Below are positions 49,055 through 60,586 of a stretch of DNA of 64,000 nucleotides, piece by piece. The number at the start of each line of letters is the position of its first letter. Positions within the stretch are counted from its first letter, which is position 1. This DNA comes from Laetiporus sulphureus 93-53 (lineage: Eukaryota; Basidiomycota; Agaricomycetes; Polyporales; Laetiporaceae). Location: contig NW_024468545.1 in assembly GCF_001632365.1 (NCBI RefSeq), positions 79,580 to 143,579 of the forward strand. The letters are read 5' to 3'. A model generated the notes under the pieces. That model made no database searches. It was given only the letters and a program-made list of their open reading frames with translations, and was not told the origin of the DNA. The position numbers and the translations under genes were made by a program.

Positions 49055-49992
49055 TCAAGCCGTGTTCAATCCGAATGCCTCCGCGACCAGCTTAGCAGCC
49101 CTCGGCGACGAACCCTCTGCCCGTGGCGATCTAGATGCTTTCTTCGAGCTCGCCGTAGTGCGTGCGCTAGATGAGCTGGGCCTGGCGTCCCCCCGGATCG
49201 CAATCTTTGCAATCTCCCAATGCACACGATCCGCGCGCAAGTGGCTGGTATTCGGGTGTCCTCTGCGCGAAAAGACATCATGCGCAGCCGAACGGCACCC
49301 GGAGCCTTCGTGGCAGGCGGACCTGCAGCGACAGCGCAGTTGTTCGCGCAGCTGCGCTATCCTCACCGCACTATCTATACCCAGGCGGTTCGCCTCCTCG
49401 AGCGTAAGTGGAGTCGGCCTCTCGCAGAGAGCGACGTATGCTGCGATAGCCCATTGATCTCTTATGTCGAACCTGCGCGAAAGGATGATCTTGTCGACCG
49501 CGCTCATCTCTAGCGACTGGAGCTCGCGAATGGCCAGTGCACGGATGTCTGCGAACTCCCATCGGATGGCAAGGTCCAGGATGGAGACCCACGCATCTAT
49601 TCCGTGGGCATTGTGAACGCCATACCTCCTGAAATGCGTCAAAAGAGAAGATTCAGGTAAGGGAGCGATGCCACTCACGGAGGGTAGATGATCCACAACA
49701 GTCGTTCAAAATCGACGCTGGAGATCCCGGAGAGAAAGAGCGGACTATCGTCGCTCAATCCCTCGGGGATACATTCAGCAGGCTCCGGAAGCAAGAATAG
49801 CTCTCTCCAGACGGCGGAGTGTCGGGTGAATGACGACCTGAAAACCCTGAATAATGTTCCTTCCACCTGGTCATTCAACACAGTGTTGGTGCATAATGTA
49901 TTCTACTGCAAGAATCGACATACGAGGATTACCAGATTCCCATCCTCGAAATAAAATTCAGGGTGACGCAACGGGGACATATTCGCGGACAT
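49055..49992 (-). CDS. BTB/POZ domain protein
   Basis: Basidiomycete BTB-domain protein. From ATG 49992 the product reads RHPEFYFEDGNLVIL, then across a GTATGT...CAG intron into VEGTLFRVFRSSFTRHSAVWRELFLLP and FLSGISSVDFERLLWIIYPP, which is the BTB fold. After a second intron near 49670 come YGVHNAHGIDAWVSILDLAIRWEFADIRALAIREL and a helical BACK-like part ending in Ser/Arg-rich low complexity. The C-terminus has a Cys/Arg cluster (RCRCRSACHEG). Proteins of this type are numerous in Agaricomycetes; a role as cullin-3 adaptor or dimerisation factor is possible but unproved. An upstream first exon cannot be excluded. Confidence 0.8.
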
Positions 49993-50323
49993 GGTTGATG
50001 GACTTGACTCGAGCTTGAGATTGACTGTCTGGTTCCCAACTTGGAGACCGGTGAATCACGATAAGGCAGAGACGCTGACGTACCACTGCTCTTAAAGTGC
50101 CTTATAGCAAGGGTGCGTGTAACAGCGCAATGCACAGCTTCAACTCATCCTGCTCAGCAATTAGCGTATATGAAATCCACAAGCTTAAAGTGAGGTGTAG
50201 GTAACGTTACGGCCGCTTCTGCGCATCATCTTCGGAGATGAGTTGTGTATTGATACGAGCAAAAAGTTACAAGCGTTGTAGCGTACCAGATCCGACAGTG
50301 TGAGGAATAAGCAACAACGATTG

Positions 50324-51343
50324 TTAATTTTCAGACTTTCCGGCAGCACTGGATAACGACTCTCTTTCTGCGAAAACTCGCTCGAATTCTTCGAATGTCG
50401 ATCTGCCTAGGATAGCGAAGACGACACGCTCAAACGAGCCCTTGAACCTCCCGCCATCCTGCAACAGCAAGTCCGCCCACACGTTCGCCACGAGGCTCAC
50501 GTCGTTCTTGAACACGCCGGTTCCAAAGCTGCCCAGGACCACGTTCTTAATGCCCTGGCGCTCGAACAAGAATAGTATCCTCGCCATGCGTTCGCGCATG
50601 ATGCGTGCAATCTTCGTCTCAGTGACGGATCCATCGTCGTCTCCCTGGGATTCCCGGCGAACCACACCAGCATTCACCGCGCAGCTGGTGAGAACATCCA
50701 TGCGATAGGGCTCGACCCAGCCTCCCGCATCGTCACGAAAGACGATGACACCAGGCGAGTAAAGCATGGCATGCGAATAGTACCCGTCTCGACCATCGCG
50801 CAGGTGCAGGGCGTAGAATGTCTGAGAGAGGGGCGTAACAAGCGTGAGATAGAGCGTGGAAGAACGTGCGATCGATTCCTCCTGCGCTTGCGCACCATTT
50901 TTGAAACCGCCGCCTGGACTCGTTGCGGACGCGAAATTGAGCACGCCGACGCGTGGAGGAGGATCACTGAAAGTGGAAAGCAGGCGGGCCCCTTCAAGTG
51001 TGGAGATCTCGAGCAATGAGATTTCTACCGCCGCAGATGACTGAGGTGTGGAAGCCATCGACTTCCATGCATATAGCAATGAATCAGGAGCGTAGTACTG
51101 AGTACCCTTCTTTGACGATATAACGTCTGCGTTTAGATCATAGACGGTGTCGTTCAAATGATACGATCCTTGATCGATGGCCGCCAGTGTCTCCTCCGCT
51201 ATCGCCTTCAGCCGTTCCTGTCGTTCATCGCGTCGACCTGATATAGAATCGATGCTCTGCCAGATGAAGGATGAAAGCGACGTCAGCATCTCGTTGTCCG
51301 GACGAACATCTACACAGACCTTTTCCCTATGATTTGCGCACAT
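50324..51343 (-). CDS. Microbial-type poly(ADP-ribose) glycohydrolase
   Basis: Single-exon gene, 339 aa, with the microbial-type PARG catalytic domain (macrodomain-like fold; TIGR02452 / DUF2263 family). It has an N-terminal helical part (RLKAIAEETLAAIDQG), then VGVLNFASATSPGGGFKNGAQAQEES, which contains the GGG-x(n)-QEE catalytic signature with two adjacent glutamates, then YSPGVIVFRDD, VLTSCAVNAGV, RMARILFLF and VVLGSFGTGVFKND. All of the signature is intact, so it should remove ADP-ribose from modified targets. Lack of introns in an intron-rich neighbourhood is notable. The ATG at 51343 is in frame; a slightly later methionine (MLTSLSSF) is an alternative start. Confidence 0.9.
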   Translation of the reverse strand: MCANHREKVCVDVRPDNEMLTSLSSFIWQSIDSISGRRDERQERLKAIAEETLAAIDQGSYHLNDTVYDLNADVISSKKGTQYYAPDSLLYAWKSMASTPQSSAAVEISLLEISTLEGARLLSTFSDPPPRVGVLNFASATSPGGGFKNGAQAQEESIARSSTLYLTLVTPLSQTFYALHLRDGRDGYYSHAMLYSPGVIVFRDDAGGWVEPYRMDVLTSCAVNAGVVRRESQGDDDGSVTETKIARIMRERMARILFLFERQGIKNVVLGSFGTGVFKNDVSLVANVWADLLLQDGGRFKGSFERVVFAILGRSTFEEFERVFAERESLSSAAGKSEN

Positions 51344-51839
51344 CCTGACCTATGCGGCACTGGGTATCGCTGTTATGATTCGATGCTAGCTGTAAAGCCC
51401 GCCGGAGTCACGGTCTGGGAAGTGGAGGATGCCTCAGTGGTAAATCGATGGTCACCACTCAAAGTTCGAGGGATTTTGCCCCGCGCGTTTACGCTAAAAT
51501 GGACACGCTACAGTGGAGATGCCGGACGAGGCTAAGGACGCAAAGATAGTATAAGAATGAAGTGCACATGACATTGACCTGACCGACAAACTCTGATCGA
51601 CTCGCTCGGGTGCATCAAGTTTCATGGCAAGCAGAGACTCTGGCGCGCCTGAGTGAATCGTACGAGAACGAGGTCTCCGTTCTTGGGCTGACGCTCGCCT
51701 GAATGCCTGTGGCTGCCAGCTGTGTGAGGGCCGCGCCTTCCAGCATGCATACTAAGGCAAAAACTATCAATCCGGCCAAGGACCCCTGTTGCTACATTAC
51801 ACGGTACAACAAGATCAAAGCGTGAAGCCTCCTGCCTCC
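51344..51839. other. Intergenic region between PARG and DUF7330-like gene A
   Basis: PARG promoter and 3' flank of the next gene. No gene seen. Confidence 0.55.
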
Positions 51840-53463
51840 TCACAAAAAGAGATCCAACCCCAACTGAGACGTCGAAATCTGTACATCGCCCAACTCCGTT
51901 TCATTACGATCGCTCGGTAGCCATCGCACAATTCCCTCGGCCACCCTGCCTCCAGCCGAACGGTAGTCTACACTCCGCGTTCGGCCCCTGCCCGCAGGGT
52001 CCTCCACTGCGGGGTCTGCATGCACGGTAGGCCGACCCAGGAAGCCCGACGAGATCAATCTGAACGTGCCCTCGTACGTCGGATGCAGCTGCACATGTGC
52101 TGGTCCGTTCGACGTACGTGCATGCATGTGCAGCCTATGGTCGACCGGGGAATAGGGATAGGAAATCGAGAGCGGGCTGTTGCTGGTGGAGATGCGTGCG
52201 GTGAAGTTGCCCCCCGTCCCGCTTGGCAGTGTCGAGTACAGTGAGATGTTCGCACCAATGGGACTGATAGGCTAGTGAGCCAACCAGTACGTTCTCCGAA
52301 GAGGATATGATACCTACGAGTTGGAGGTCCTCATCTGCAGACCGGTCACAGGGCTGTTCACGTTCTGTCCGTTATAAAGCGCGACGTTGGCCCTTATAGG
52401 AGAATTCGAAGTGTCCAGTTCAATATACGTGGATGAGTTGAACGACCCTTCAATAGGCGCGTTCGACGTCCTCACGTTGAGAATGTCGCTCCATAGTGAC
52501 TAAATTCCTCGAATCAGCCCCAATCTGATGCTCTGGCCTCTGGATCACTGACCTGAACATGAACAGGCACGTTGGATGTTGTGAAGAGTACTTTATCGAA
52601 TTTGAAGCTGTTGCTTAGCGCTCCGGCATAGTGTACAAACATCGGAAGGTTGGTATTGAGGGTCTTCAACTGGCGAAGCGAGCCATCCTCGGCCGGGGGG
52701 AGATGAACCTTCAGCTCATACTGTATCCCACGGTGGTGGTGGTGGCCCGCCCAGTGGTGAGGAGCCTATCCATAGAACGTCAACTGCCGCGCGATTTGCA
52801 CCGACAAGCCAAGCCACCCACGAAAATGCCAATGCCGTTCTTGCCTTCCTCAGGCTGGAGCAAGCAGACCTTCGTAAGCTCGACGAACTCGTCGACGTCG
52901 TTAAAGTATGCCATGATCTCCACTTTCGCGGTATCCGAGCCAACGTCCCCGGTGTCCGTGAACTCGATGGAGCCATGCGCGAGCGCCGCAGTACCGCGTG
53001 ATTCGAAAAACAGCACGTCAGACGAGACCGGGAGGTCGAAGGATGCCTCTGCAACATGAGCAAAGCCGTGAGGTGGAGGCGGTGTGTCTGGATCGAAAGT
53101 CCATTGCGCCGGCTGAGTGCACGAATCTGGGACAGTAGGGGGAGACGCCATAATGCCCAAGTTGCTGTAACGTCCTCTGAGGCAATTGAACTAGTCGAGC
53201 GATCAGCATAGATGAATGAGGGACAGCTTGGAACGGCGTACAAGACTGAGGCGCATAGCCTTTCGCGCAAGCGTAGGGAGGACGAAGAGGAACATCGCGC
53301 TCAATATCGTCGCATGAAGAAGCCTCATCCTAGTACGCCTCCGTGCACGGAGTCTGTCCGCATCGGGCGACGGAGATCGCATGTTGGAGGCCGCTTGGAG
53401 TCCCTGATACGGCGTGGATGCAGGAGTGTCGACCAGCTTCTCGACGTCCATCGTGTTGTTCAT
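51840..53463 (-). CDS. DUF7330-like type II membrane protein A
   Basis: Short cytosolic N-terminus (MDVEKLVDTPAS), Arg-rich stop-transfer then a membrane helix (LLHATILSAMFLFVLPTLA), intron 1 in phase 0 and a long outside domain. That domain begins FDLPVSSDVLFFESRGTAALAHGS and contains spaced TSN-x-I repeats (RTSNAPIEGSF, DTSNSPIRANV, RTSNGPAHVQL), ending in VHADPAVEDPAGRGRTRSVDY near the C-terminus. Repeated short beta turns of this type suggest a beta-solenoid or beta-sandwich surface domain of the sort found in basidiomycete DUF7330 proteins. Several short introns interrupt the repeats; junctions near 52260 and 52550 are approximate. Paralogue of the gene at 56075-57793, with the same orientation and layout. 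Confidence 0.65.
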
Positions 53464-54795
53464 GATGTTGGAAGAAACCTTGAGTCTGCCGTTAGTACAT
53501 CGCGCCTCGAACAAAGTGCGCTTTATGTATCAACCTAAGAAGGCCTGCGGAAGCCAGACCCATATGGTTTTCGCTGCGCACTGCGAAGCGCAGTCATGGG
53601 CTGTCCTCGACTCCGGCCACGAAGATCACAGGCGCGCTCATGCATCAGCTCCGTTGTCTCGGTACGCTGCATTCTCGGAAACGCGGACGTTCGAAGCGCT
53701 TGAAAGCCTATCCGCAGCCATGCTTTAGTAGTCACTAGTCACTTCTTCTGCACAGGCGCAGCTGATCCGCGCGGCTTCGCGTAGCCGCACGGGTGAATGA
53801 TGGACATCACATTGCATGCTGGCGCTACCAGCGAACAAGCAACTGCCGGTGTGTCCGACGCGTGTATGCTGCTGAGCGCGTTTCTTCCTCCTCGAGATCG
53901 GCGGTGTTGAAGGGCTGATAACCTGGCATGATGTGAGCACAGAGCATCGTGCGCTGTTGAGCACGTTGGTCGAGCCCAGGTCGCAGGCAATTTGCAAGCC
54001 AACCCAACTTGCCTCGAGGTTTAGAGTTGGTGCCGCGGTCCGAAATGAATCCTGGAGCACCTGATCACGTAGACGTTTTGATGACATCGTCCCTTCAAAG
54101 AGGTTTCGTTACAAGTCGTTTTTCGATAGGGGCGTTGTCACCTCCGAGTCACCTTGAAGCTGCCGATCGCGATCGCGTTCCTTTAAAGGTCGTCGCCAGT
54201 GGCGTTGCTTTTCGTTCTGCAACACGTTGTTAATTACGAGAATCACGGGTATGTCTTAGAGTGCCAGCGACGACGAAGATTCCTGTACACGCGTGAGCTC
54301 GAGGAATGAATTAGCCGTGAGAGATTTGAGTAAAGGCATGCATGTCGTTGCGGATGTCTGATGTCTTTGCTGAGCGGGCGGCTATCGTTGTTAAAACAAG
54401 CGATTACAATCGCTTTTACAAATTCTGAGCGTCCTACTGCCGAAACGGACCTGATAGGCCTCGGAGGACTTGACAGAAGAATTCTCCCATCATGAGATTT
54501 TTCGGTACGTGAAGCGCTATAGCGTATCAGCTGGCAATGCTCTCGGAAAGACATTACTGTGATCGCCGAGGAGGCAGTTATCCAGTCGATCTAGTGCGAT
54601 AACCCTATAGTACCACACAAGCGACGGACGCAGAGAGTGCTGAAGTTGGTTCGGATGGATGCTGACCGCGGTCAGAGGTAATCTCGCCTCAGACAGCACA
54701 CGACAAGACCTGAACGCGGCCTTTTAGTAGGGTCTCGTTTGAACTGTCGAGTTTACGCACCATGTGTCACGACGTGTACGTCCGGTCGTCAGCAT
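53464..54795. other. Intergenic region without a supported gene
   Basis: A 120-codon minus-strand frame (53725-54087) has no domain, no clear start context and no counterpart beside the paralogous gene at 56-57.8 kb. Nothing else is evident. Confidence 0.45.
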
Positions 54796-55686
54796 TCACG
54801 CTGCTTTTGGTCCACTTATCCAATGCTCGTCCTTCAATATCCTCATGGCCCCCTTCTCCCCTACCCACGCCTTGAAGAGGCGGACCCTCGAATCATCTAT
54901 CGATCCCTTCTGTCCATCAATAGTGGCGCCGTCAAGCGATACCCAAAAGGGAACGTTATAGCCCTCCACGAAAAGCTTCAGCTCATTCTTGTCCGTACCC
55001 ACTTCAAGCTTGCAGTTGCGTATCGGGAATACGAGACCACGTTTCCGCCAATGAGCTGCGCTTTGCAAGACAACACGGCGATCGTCTACTGGCTTCGGTG
55101 GCGAAGCGGGCTGCTTTGTCTTTGATGACCTGGAGGAAACTGAGTTTGCAAACGAGCTTTTGGTCGCTCCGATGCTTGCAGCGGCAGTAGCAGGGTTACC
55201 GGAGGGGAGCAGGTACAGTTTATGGACTATGCGCAATCGGCCTGTGATGATGAAGGCGGCGAGACCGAGGCCGATGACGAATGGACCAGCAGTGACGAAA
55301 AGTCTCTGGTACCAGGGACGTAAAACGTAATGACCATTCCGTGGTTCCTTGCTGTCACCCTTCGGCTCAGCTTTACTCTTGACGGTTTGGGAGGATGCTG
55401 GCAACGGTTCCCATCGCGTCCAGTGGGTCCATGTCAGCTCGGAGAATGTGAATCTTCATACAAAGGGTGTCAGACGAGCACACTGCTTGGAGACTTGATC
55501 GGCACGGACTAACACGGTAAAGATATTTGCTGCTACGAAGAAGTAGGCTCCGCGAATGTACCATGGCGGTTTCCGCTCAAATAGAGGCCTGACACCTTCT
55601 AGGGAGTCAACGCCCTGCGCACGTAGGGATATATTTCTCCTCGTTGACAGGAGACGGACTTTCAGCGATTGCAGCACATGTCGCAT
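54796..55686 (-). CDS. Hypothetical two-helix membrane protein, possibly mitochondrial
   Basis: The ATG at 55686 opens an Arg/Leu-rich amphipathic N-terminus (MRHVLQSLKVRLLSTRRN) that resembles a mitochondrial presequence. The first hydrophobic stretch is YIRGAYFFVAANIFT. An intron with a GTGTTA donor and CCGAG acceptor leads in phase 0 to LTWTHWTRWEPLP, a hydrophilic loop and the second helix (LFVTAGPFVIGLGLAAFIIT). The C-terminal domain of about 120 residues has alternating hydrophobic strands (KNELKLFVEGYNVPFWVSLDG). I do not recognise the family with confidence; the layout with two N-terminal helices and a soluble C-terminal part would suit an inner-membrane or assembly factor. It is bracketed by two DUF7330-like paralogues on the same strand. 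Confidence 0.6.
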
Positions 55687-56074
55687 CCTGAAAAGCAACT
55701 GCAGAGCGCAGACGGGGAGCTACATGTGGGATTAAAATCGAGTACTGGCTGGACCGATCACGGGACCGTGACGCGTTATGACACGTCGCGTCAAGTCGGG
55801 GACGCGTGTTGGGCATCGACTTGGTCCCAGCAAGCTACGGATTGAATGCCGTAGATCTATGCATTTCTCGCGCATGGTATGAAAAGATCAAGCAAGAGAA
55901 TCGATCATCCGCAACGTCGCCCAGAAGGGCGTCAAATAGCGGTGCAAGACGAGAATTAGTAGATTCATAATCAATCGTTATTCACGTATCAGGATCCCGA
56001 CGATCAATCGTACAAGCACAACTCTACATATAACCAGCGGGACACACAGCCCCGAAAACAATCGACATCACGCA
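55687..56074. other. Intergenic region
   Basis: Upstream of the two-helix protein gene and downstream of DUF7330-like gene B. No gene seen. Confidence 0.6.
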
Positions 56075-57793
56075 TCATAGACTGAGCACGGCAGGCGCAT
56101 TCGACGTGCGCAAGCTGACAGAACCTACATGCACCCCGCTCTCCGGCCTGCCCCAGCTCACCTCGCCAACCATCGTCTTCCCAACTTGCGATTCCGTCAT
56201 GTACCTTCTGCGCCCCCTGCCGGAGGGGTCCTCCACGCGACCGTCATAGAACACAGCGGGCTTTGCGTTGGACGTGCGCACCTCGAAGGAGCCCTCGTAC
56301 GCGGGGTTCACCGTGGCTGATATGTGGGCGTTCGACGTCCGCGCGATGGCGTCGAGACGGGAAGAAGACGCCGAGAAAGGGAAGGTTAGGCTGAGCGGTC
56401 CGTTGCTCGTTTCCGAGGATACTTCGAACGATCCGCCTATGGAGGGATGAGAAGGCGATGTGGATATGAGATTCACGCTGGATATGATGGCGCTTCAAGC
56501 CAGAAATGAGTGAGCGAGAGTGAGCAAAGTTCGGTTGAGAAGGATCGCGTTCACGTACGCGTTGGATGTGTGCATGTTAACTTTGGTACTGCTTTCGTTG
56601 AGGTCGTCATGGTACAGATATACGTCTGCCCTGATATGTGCATTGGACGTCGTCAACGTCAGCGTGTCCGATGTGTGGAATTCTCCTTCAATCGCCCCAT
56701 TCGTCGTTCTGAGCTCCGCACGCTCGGCATGCACGGACTATACATGCAACGCAATCTTTGATCATCATGCCGGTTCATGAGAACGGCTGACCACACCTAC
56801 CTGCACATGAATGCGCGCATCTTTTGACCGCAAGGAGAGCGTCCGAAACAAGAGCTCGCTCGGAAGCTCATCCACATAGTGGGAAAACATAGGCAGATCG
56901 GTCTCGAAGGCGGATACATTCAAGGGATACTCCGTGGACGTGGCTGGCATAAGAACCGTCACTTCGAAGCGAAACCGCGCAGATGGTGAAGTGCGCCATT
57001 TCATGGGCGTCTGTAGTTCATATCACGATTGATTACAAGACCCACAAAGTACAAGTGAAGATCAATCCCTACCAAGAGAGCGATACCGCGCTGGCCTTCC
57101 TCCCGCTCCATCAGGCACACACTGGCGACTTCCAAGTCCGCCGTCGTCGAATGCAGTAGGGAGACTTCCACCCGTGCGGAGTCTCTAGGCGGCCACTGCG
57201 AGTCCTGGACAAAGTGCACGGTCCCCCTCGATAACGTTCCCCGGGAGAACAGGTACAAGGCATCTAGGGATAGCGGGAGCTCGAATGACGTGGTAGGGTC
57301 TGGCAGGCCGTGTTGCGACCACTCCGGGTAGCCGCTCACACATCGGATGATCCTGCCATCGCTCGCTAGTGGCCATCCGAGCCGATCATCCTCTTCCTCT
57401 GGGATAGAACGCCACTTTCAACCCATGCATTCAGCATGCGATAACGGTTGAATGAGAGGAAAGGCATACCCGTGGATGCCGTGACTTCCGAAAAGCAGAG
57501 TCGACAGTGATGCTTGCCAGGAACGCAAGGACGGCCCAGATAGAGAACGCGACGAGGAACGCCTTGATGAACCTTCGTTCGGCCGGTTCACCCTTCTTGG
57601 TCTCCTCACGAAGGGGAAGCAACAGACTGCGAGGACCTGCATGAATACCATAGCTAGCGACAGCCCGGGCCCAGTCTGATTGAGGGCCGGGATACGCGGG
57701 AGGAGGCGCGTGCTCCACATCGTACTGCGGAGATGCCTCCGAGAGGCGCTGCTGGGTCTTTTTTGGAGAGGCGGGGGTGTCGTCGATGATCAT
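56075..57793 (-). CDS. DUF7330-like type II membrane protein B
   Basis: The ATG at 57793 starts a 75-residue cytosolic part with a proline-rich APPPAYPGPQSD motif, then basic residues and a membrane helix (FLVAFSIWAVLAFLASITV). The outside domain has SFELPLSLDALYLFSRGTLSRGT and DLEVASVCLMEREEGQRGIALLV, aligning with FDLPVSSDVLFFESRG and VCLLQPEEGKNGIGIFV in gene A. TSN repeats follow (RTTNGAIEGEF, TTSNAHIRADV, HTSNAYVNAIL, RTSNAHI, RTSNAKP), and the C-terminus has FYDGRVEDPSGRGRRRYM and SLRTSNAPAVLSL. A diverged tandem paralogue of gene A, separated from it by an unrelated gene. Intron positions near 57010, 56780 and 56490 are approximate. Confidence 0.65.
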
Positions 57794-58320
57794 GGCGTGA
57801 AGATGAGGTGAACCACTCCTCCACTGCAAGACGTCTATCTCCGACGATTATATAGGCTGTGCATCATCGCTGGCGCTATATTGCCAACACATGAGCGGAA
57901 GAGCATATGGTGCTGATAAAGCGACGCGCGAGACGACTGCGCAGAACCGCTCGCTAGTTACAGATAGCGCATTGGGCCTTGAGCGCAGCAGGGACGCCCG
58001 CAGATCAATGATGCATCCAGGTGTTCGCTGAATGCGAGGTTGAAGCTCGCAGTGTGGCCGAAAGGATGAGATAAATGCGACTGGAAGTTTGCTTGAGATC
58101 AGCAGCAGCTATCCATGCCGGCAGAAGATGCTGCTAAGAGCGCATTCATCTGTGAAAAACGCGCGACAGACACTATTGGAAGCCTAGTATGCGTAATCGA
58201 GTAGACAGTCCAAAGCCCACATCGCGTCCAGAGAGTCGCATGCGCATGTCTTCGCACGTCGTCGCGTGCAAGTCGAGTCCTCTCGGCGCTTGCTCACACG
58301 TCCACCTTGCCTTCACCACG
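57794..58320. other. Divergent promoter region, DUF7330-like B and LSM4
   Basis: About 530 bases between divergent starts. No gene seen. Confidence 0.6.
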
Positions 58321-59009
58321 ATGGTACGTTACTCAAAATAACATGCCTATCCCAAAACTGACCGCCGCTCCTAGCTACCCCTATCCCTGCTCAATGCAGC
58401 CCAAAACAAACCCATGGTAAGCGTCGCAAGCTCGGTCCATACGGCGTTTCGGGCGGACTGAATGTTCAGATCGCGCGCAGTTGGTCGAGCTGAAGAACGG
58501 CGAGACGTTCAACGGGCACCTCGTCAACTGCGACAACTTCATGAACATCACGTTGCGAGAGGTGTACCAGACCAATGCGGAGGGCGACCGGTTCTGGAAG
58601 CTCAAGGAGTGCTACATTCGCGGGAGCACGGTGCGTCGTGGCGCGTTCTGGCAGCGTGCGGTTTCGGACGCTGAGACGCGTTGGTTGTTGTGCAGATCAA
58701 GTACCTGAGGGTGCCGGATACGTTGCTGGATGCGGTCAAGGAAGAGCAGAGTAAGGCGAGGGAGGTGGGCAGGAGCGCGAGAGGAGCGCATGTCAGTGGT
58801 GCGGGTGGTAGAGGTATGCACGCTATACATCGCTGGTCGAACGGATCGTTCTAACATGCTCTTTGGAACGATTTAGGACGAGGTGCTCCGCAAAGAGGTA
58901 AGCTCTCCATACACTCTCGATGCAGCTTTTGATCTCATAAACATGCACAGGACGTGGAGCGGTACGCGGTGGGCCCATGCGCGGGGCCCGGGGTCGTGGA
59001 AGGGGTTGA
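58321..59009 (+). CDS. LSM4: U6 snRNA-associated Sm-like protein LSm4
   Basis: Subunit of the LSm1-7 (mRNA decay) and LSm2-8 (U6 snRNP) rings. Exons 58321-58323, 58375-58416, 58481-58630, 58696-58813, 58877-58897 and 58951-59009 sum to 393 nt and 130 aa. The first exon is the start codon alone. The Sm1 motif is [22 protein letters not shown] and the Sm2 motif is [17 protein letters not shown]; a Gly/Arg-rich C-terminal tail ([11 protein letters not shown]...[10 protein letters not shown]) follows, as in other LSm4 proteins, where it drives condensate formation and is a target of arginine methylation. The small exon 5 (21 nt) encodes part of the RGG tail and shows the frame is selected for. 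Confidence 0.95.
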
Positions 59010-59944
59010 TGCCGGATGGGAGGGAATGCAGGACGAGCCGGTATACTTTTCGAGGCTACCCTGCACTTGCGTGCTAGTGTATTGTATTTGGCGTCTCATG
59101 AACCAGTGCGTTGACGCCATCTTGTGTTGGAATGAACTTTGCTTTCTTCTTTTCGACACTGACCAGACTGTCTGCCATCTCTACGCGATCATCATCGCGG
59201 TATAGTATATGTGCGAACAACTCGCGGCGGGTTCAAGGTGAGGATGCAACTTAGATTGGGGTCTTGGGTGTCAGGCAAAGTGCATCAAGGACGTGGTTCC
59301 TTCGATCCATCCTCCCTTCCGTACTCGGGACGGCTTACTATGTGAGCCTATCTTCTGCGGGAGATGAGAACCCAGAGTTTCTGAGCACGGCGAACCGAAC
59401 TTCTTGAGCGTAAGTGGTGGTGTAGCTGCCGGGAAAGGGCATGACAATGCTGGACATGCTTGGGTGGAAGAAGAGGCATTAATTACGAGACTGGCGAGCG
59501 AGCGAAGCAAGTCGATGCGGCGCGATCCAAGTTGTATACCGACTCTGTGATGATCTTCTATTTGAAGACATACATTTGGGATGCATTCCGAATGGATAAG
59601 TAGCAGAGTGTAAGCATATGCGTGTCACTTTTCGACCCTCCTTAATCGACCACGTCTTCTCGAACCTCTCTTGTCTCTCCCCTGCACACTGATTTTCAGT
59701 TGTTGACTGGATATCCGGCGCGAACGTCTCCATCTCCGCTGCAGTGCAAGGGATCGTACGGGCTCTCGTTCGATGAGCCTCGGGGTCCGGCAAAGATGTC
59801 GTTGCTTGACCAGGTGGGGTGAGTGCATCATGGTACGATGGGCACGACTAGCTGGTTGTCCATCCAGTCCGAATCGGCACGGGCATGCGCGGCATCTGGG
59901 CACACCCCGCGTCCCGTTGCCAGACGTCTCGGTGCGCCCCGAGC
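59010..59944. other. Convergent 3' flanks of LSM4 and small membrane protein
   Basis: Probably UTRs; AT-richer than the coding regions. Frames here have no domain or start context. No gene supported. Confidence 0.55.
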
Positions 59945-60436
59945 TTATCTGGACTCGATAGCGGCGCTGAGTTCACTTGCAACTGCAAGGAAAAACGATG
60001 TTCAGCGTTTATCGTGCGGCGTAGCACAAGCGGCAAACTTACTCGTCTCCAAATCCCTGAGGTCCCACATTTCTTGCCGCTTTCTGGCTGTCTCCTCTTC
60101 CTCCTTACTCCTGGGCTTGCGCCCGAGAAAAACCTCCTTCCAGCCGATCTCGCCCTCCTTCTCGCGCATGCGCTCGACGATCGTTTCCTCGCCCTGTTCT
60201 TCGGTCTGGCTGCGCGCGAGCCGGAGCACGCGGTCGAGCTCGGGGGGCGGGATGCGCTCGCCGGCGCGGAGGCGGCCGACGGTGGACTCGAGGATGGAGA
60301 TCTGGGCGGAGAGGTGGGCGCGGTCGGTGGTGGCGGCGTTGCGCTGGCGGACGAGGTGGATGGCGATGGAGGTGAGGGCGAGGGAGGAGAGGAGGTGGGG
60401 GACGTAGGCGGCGCTGAATGGGGTCACCCGGGGCAT
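59945..60436 (-). CDS. Small membrane-anchored coiled-coil protein
   Basis: Two exons, 60436-60043 and 59982-59945, with a GTAAGT...TTGCAG intron, give 143 aa. An N-terminal hydrophobic stretch (YVPHLLSSLALTSIAIHLV) is followed by a predicted coiled coil (AQISILESTVGRLRAGE), a charged linker and KEEEETARKRQEMWDLRDLE, ending LETIASELSAAIESR. I do not recognise it. The single helix and charged, helical remainder could suit an organelle-membrane accessory protein. The coding strand is strongly GC-rich at third positions, which supports real coding use. The start codon lies about 150 bases from the foldback element at 60587. Confidence 0.6.
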
Positions 60437-60586
60437 TGTGGCGTCGGTCTGCTACGCCGCGGTCGGAATATTATAGGGTGCTGTCAGTGTATTAGTTGTT
60501 GTGCGCGATGGAAGCCTACTTGCCTTGTTTGAAGAAAAGCTCCGGGGCGTGGACAGGGCAGGGGGCACTGACAGCGACCGCCGCTA

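Noticed and set aside
53725..54087. 120-codon minus-strand frame
   Set aside because: No domain, no paralogue and a weak start; treated as non-coding.
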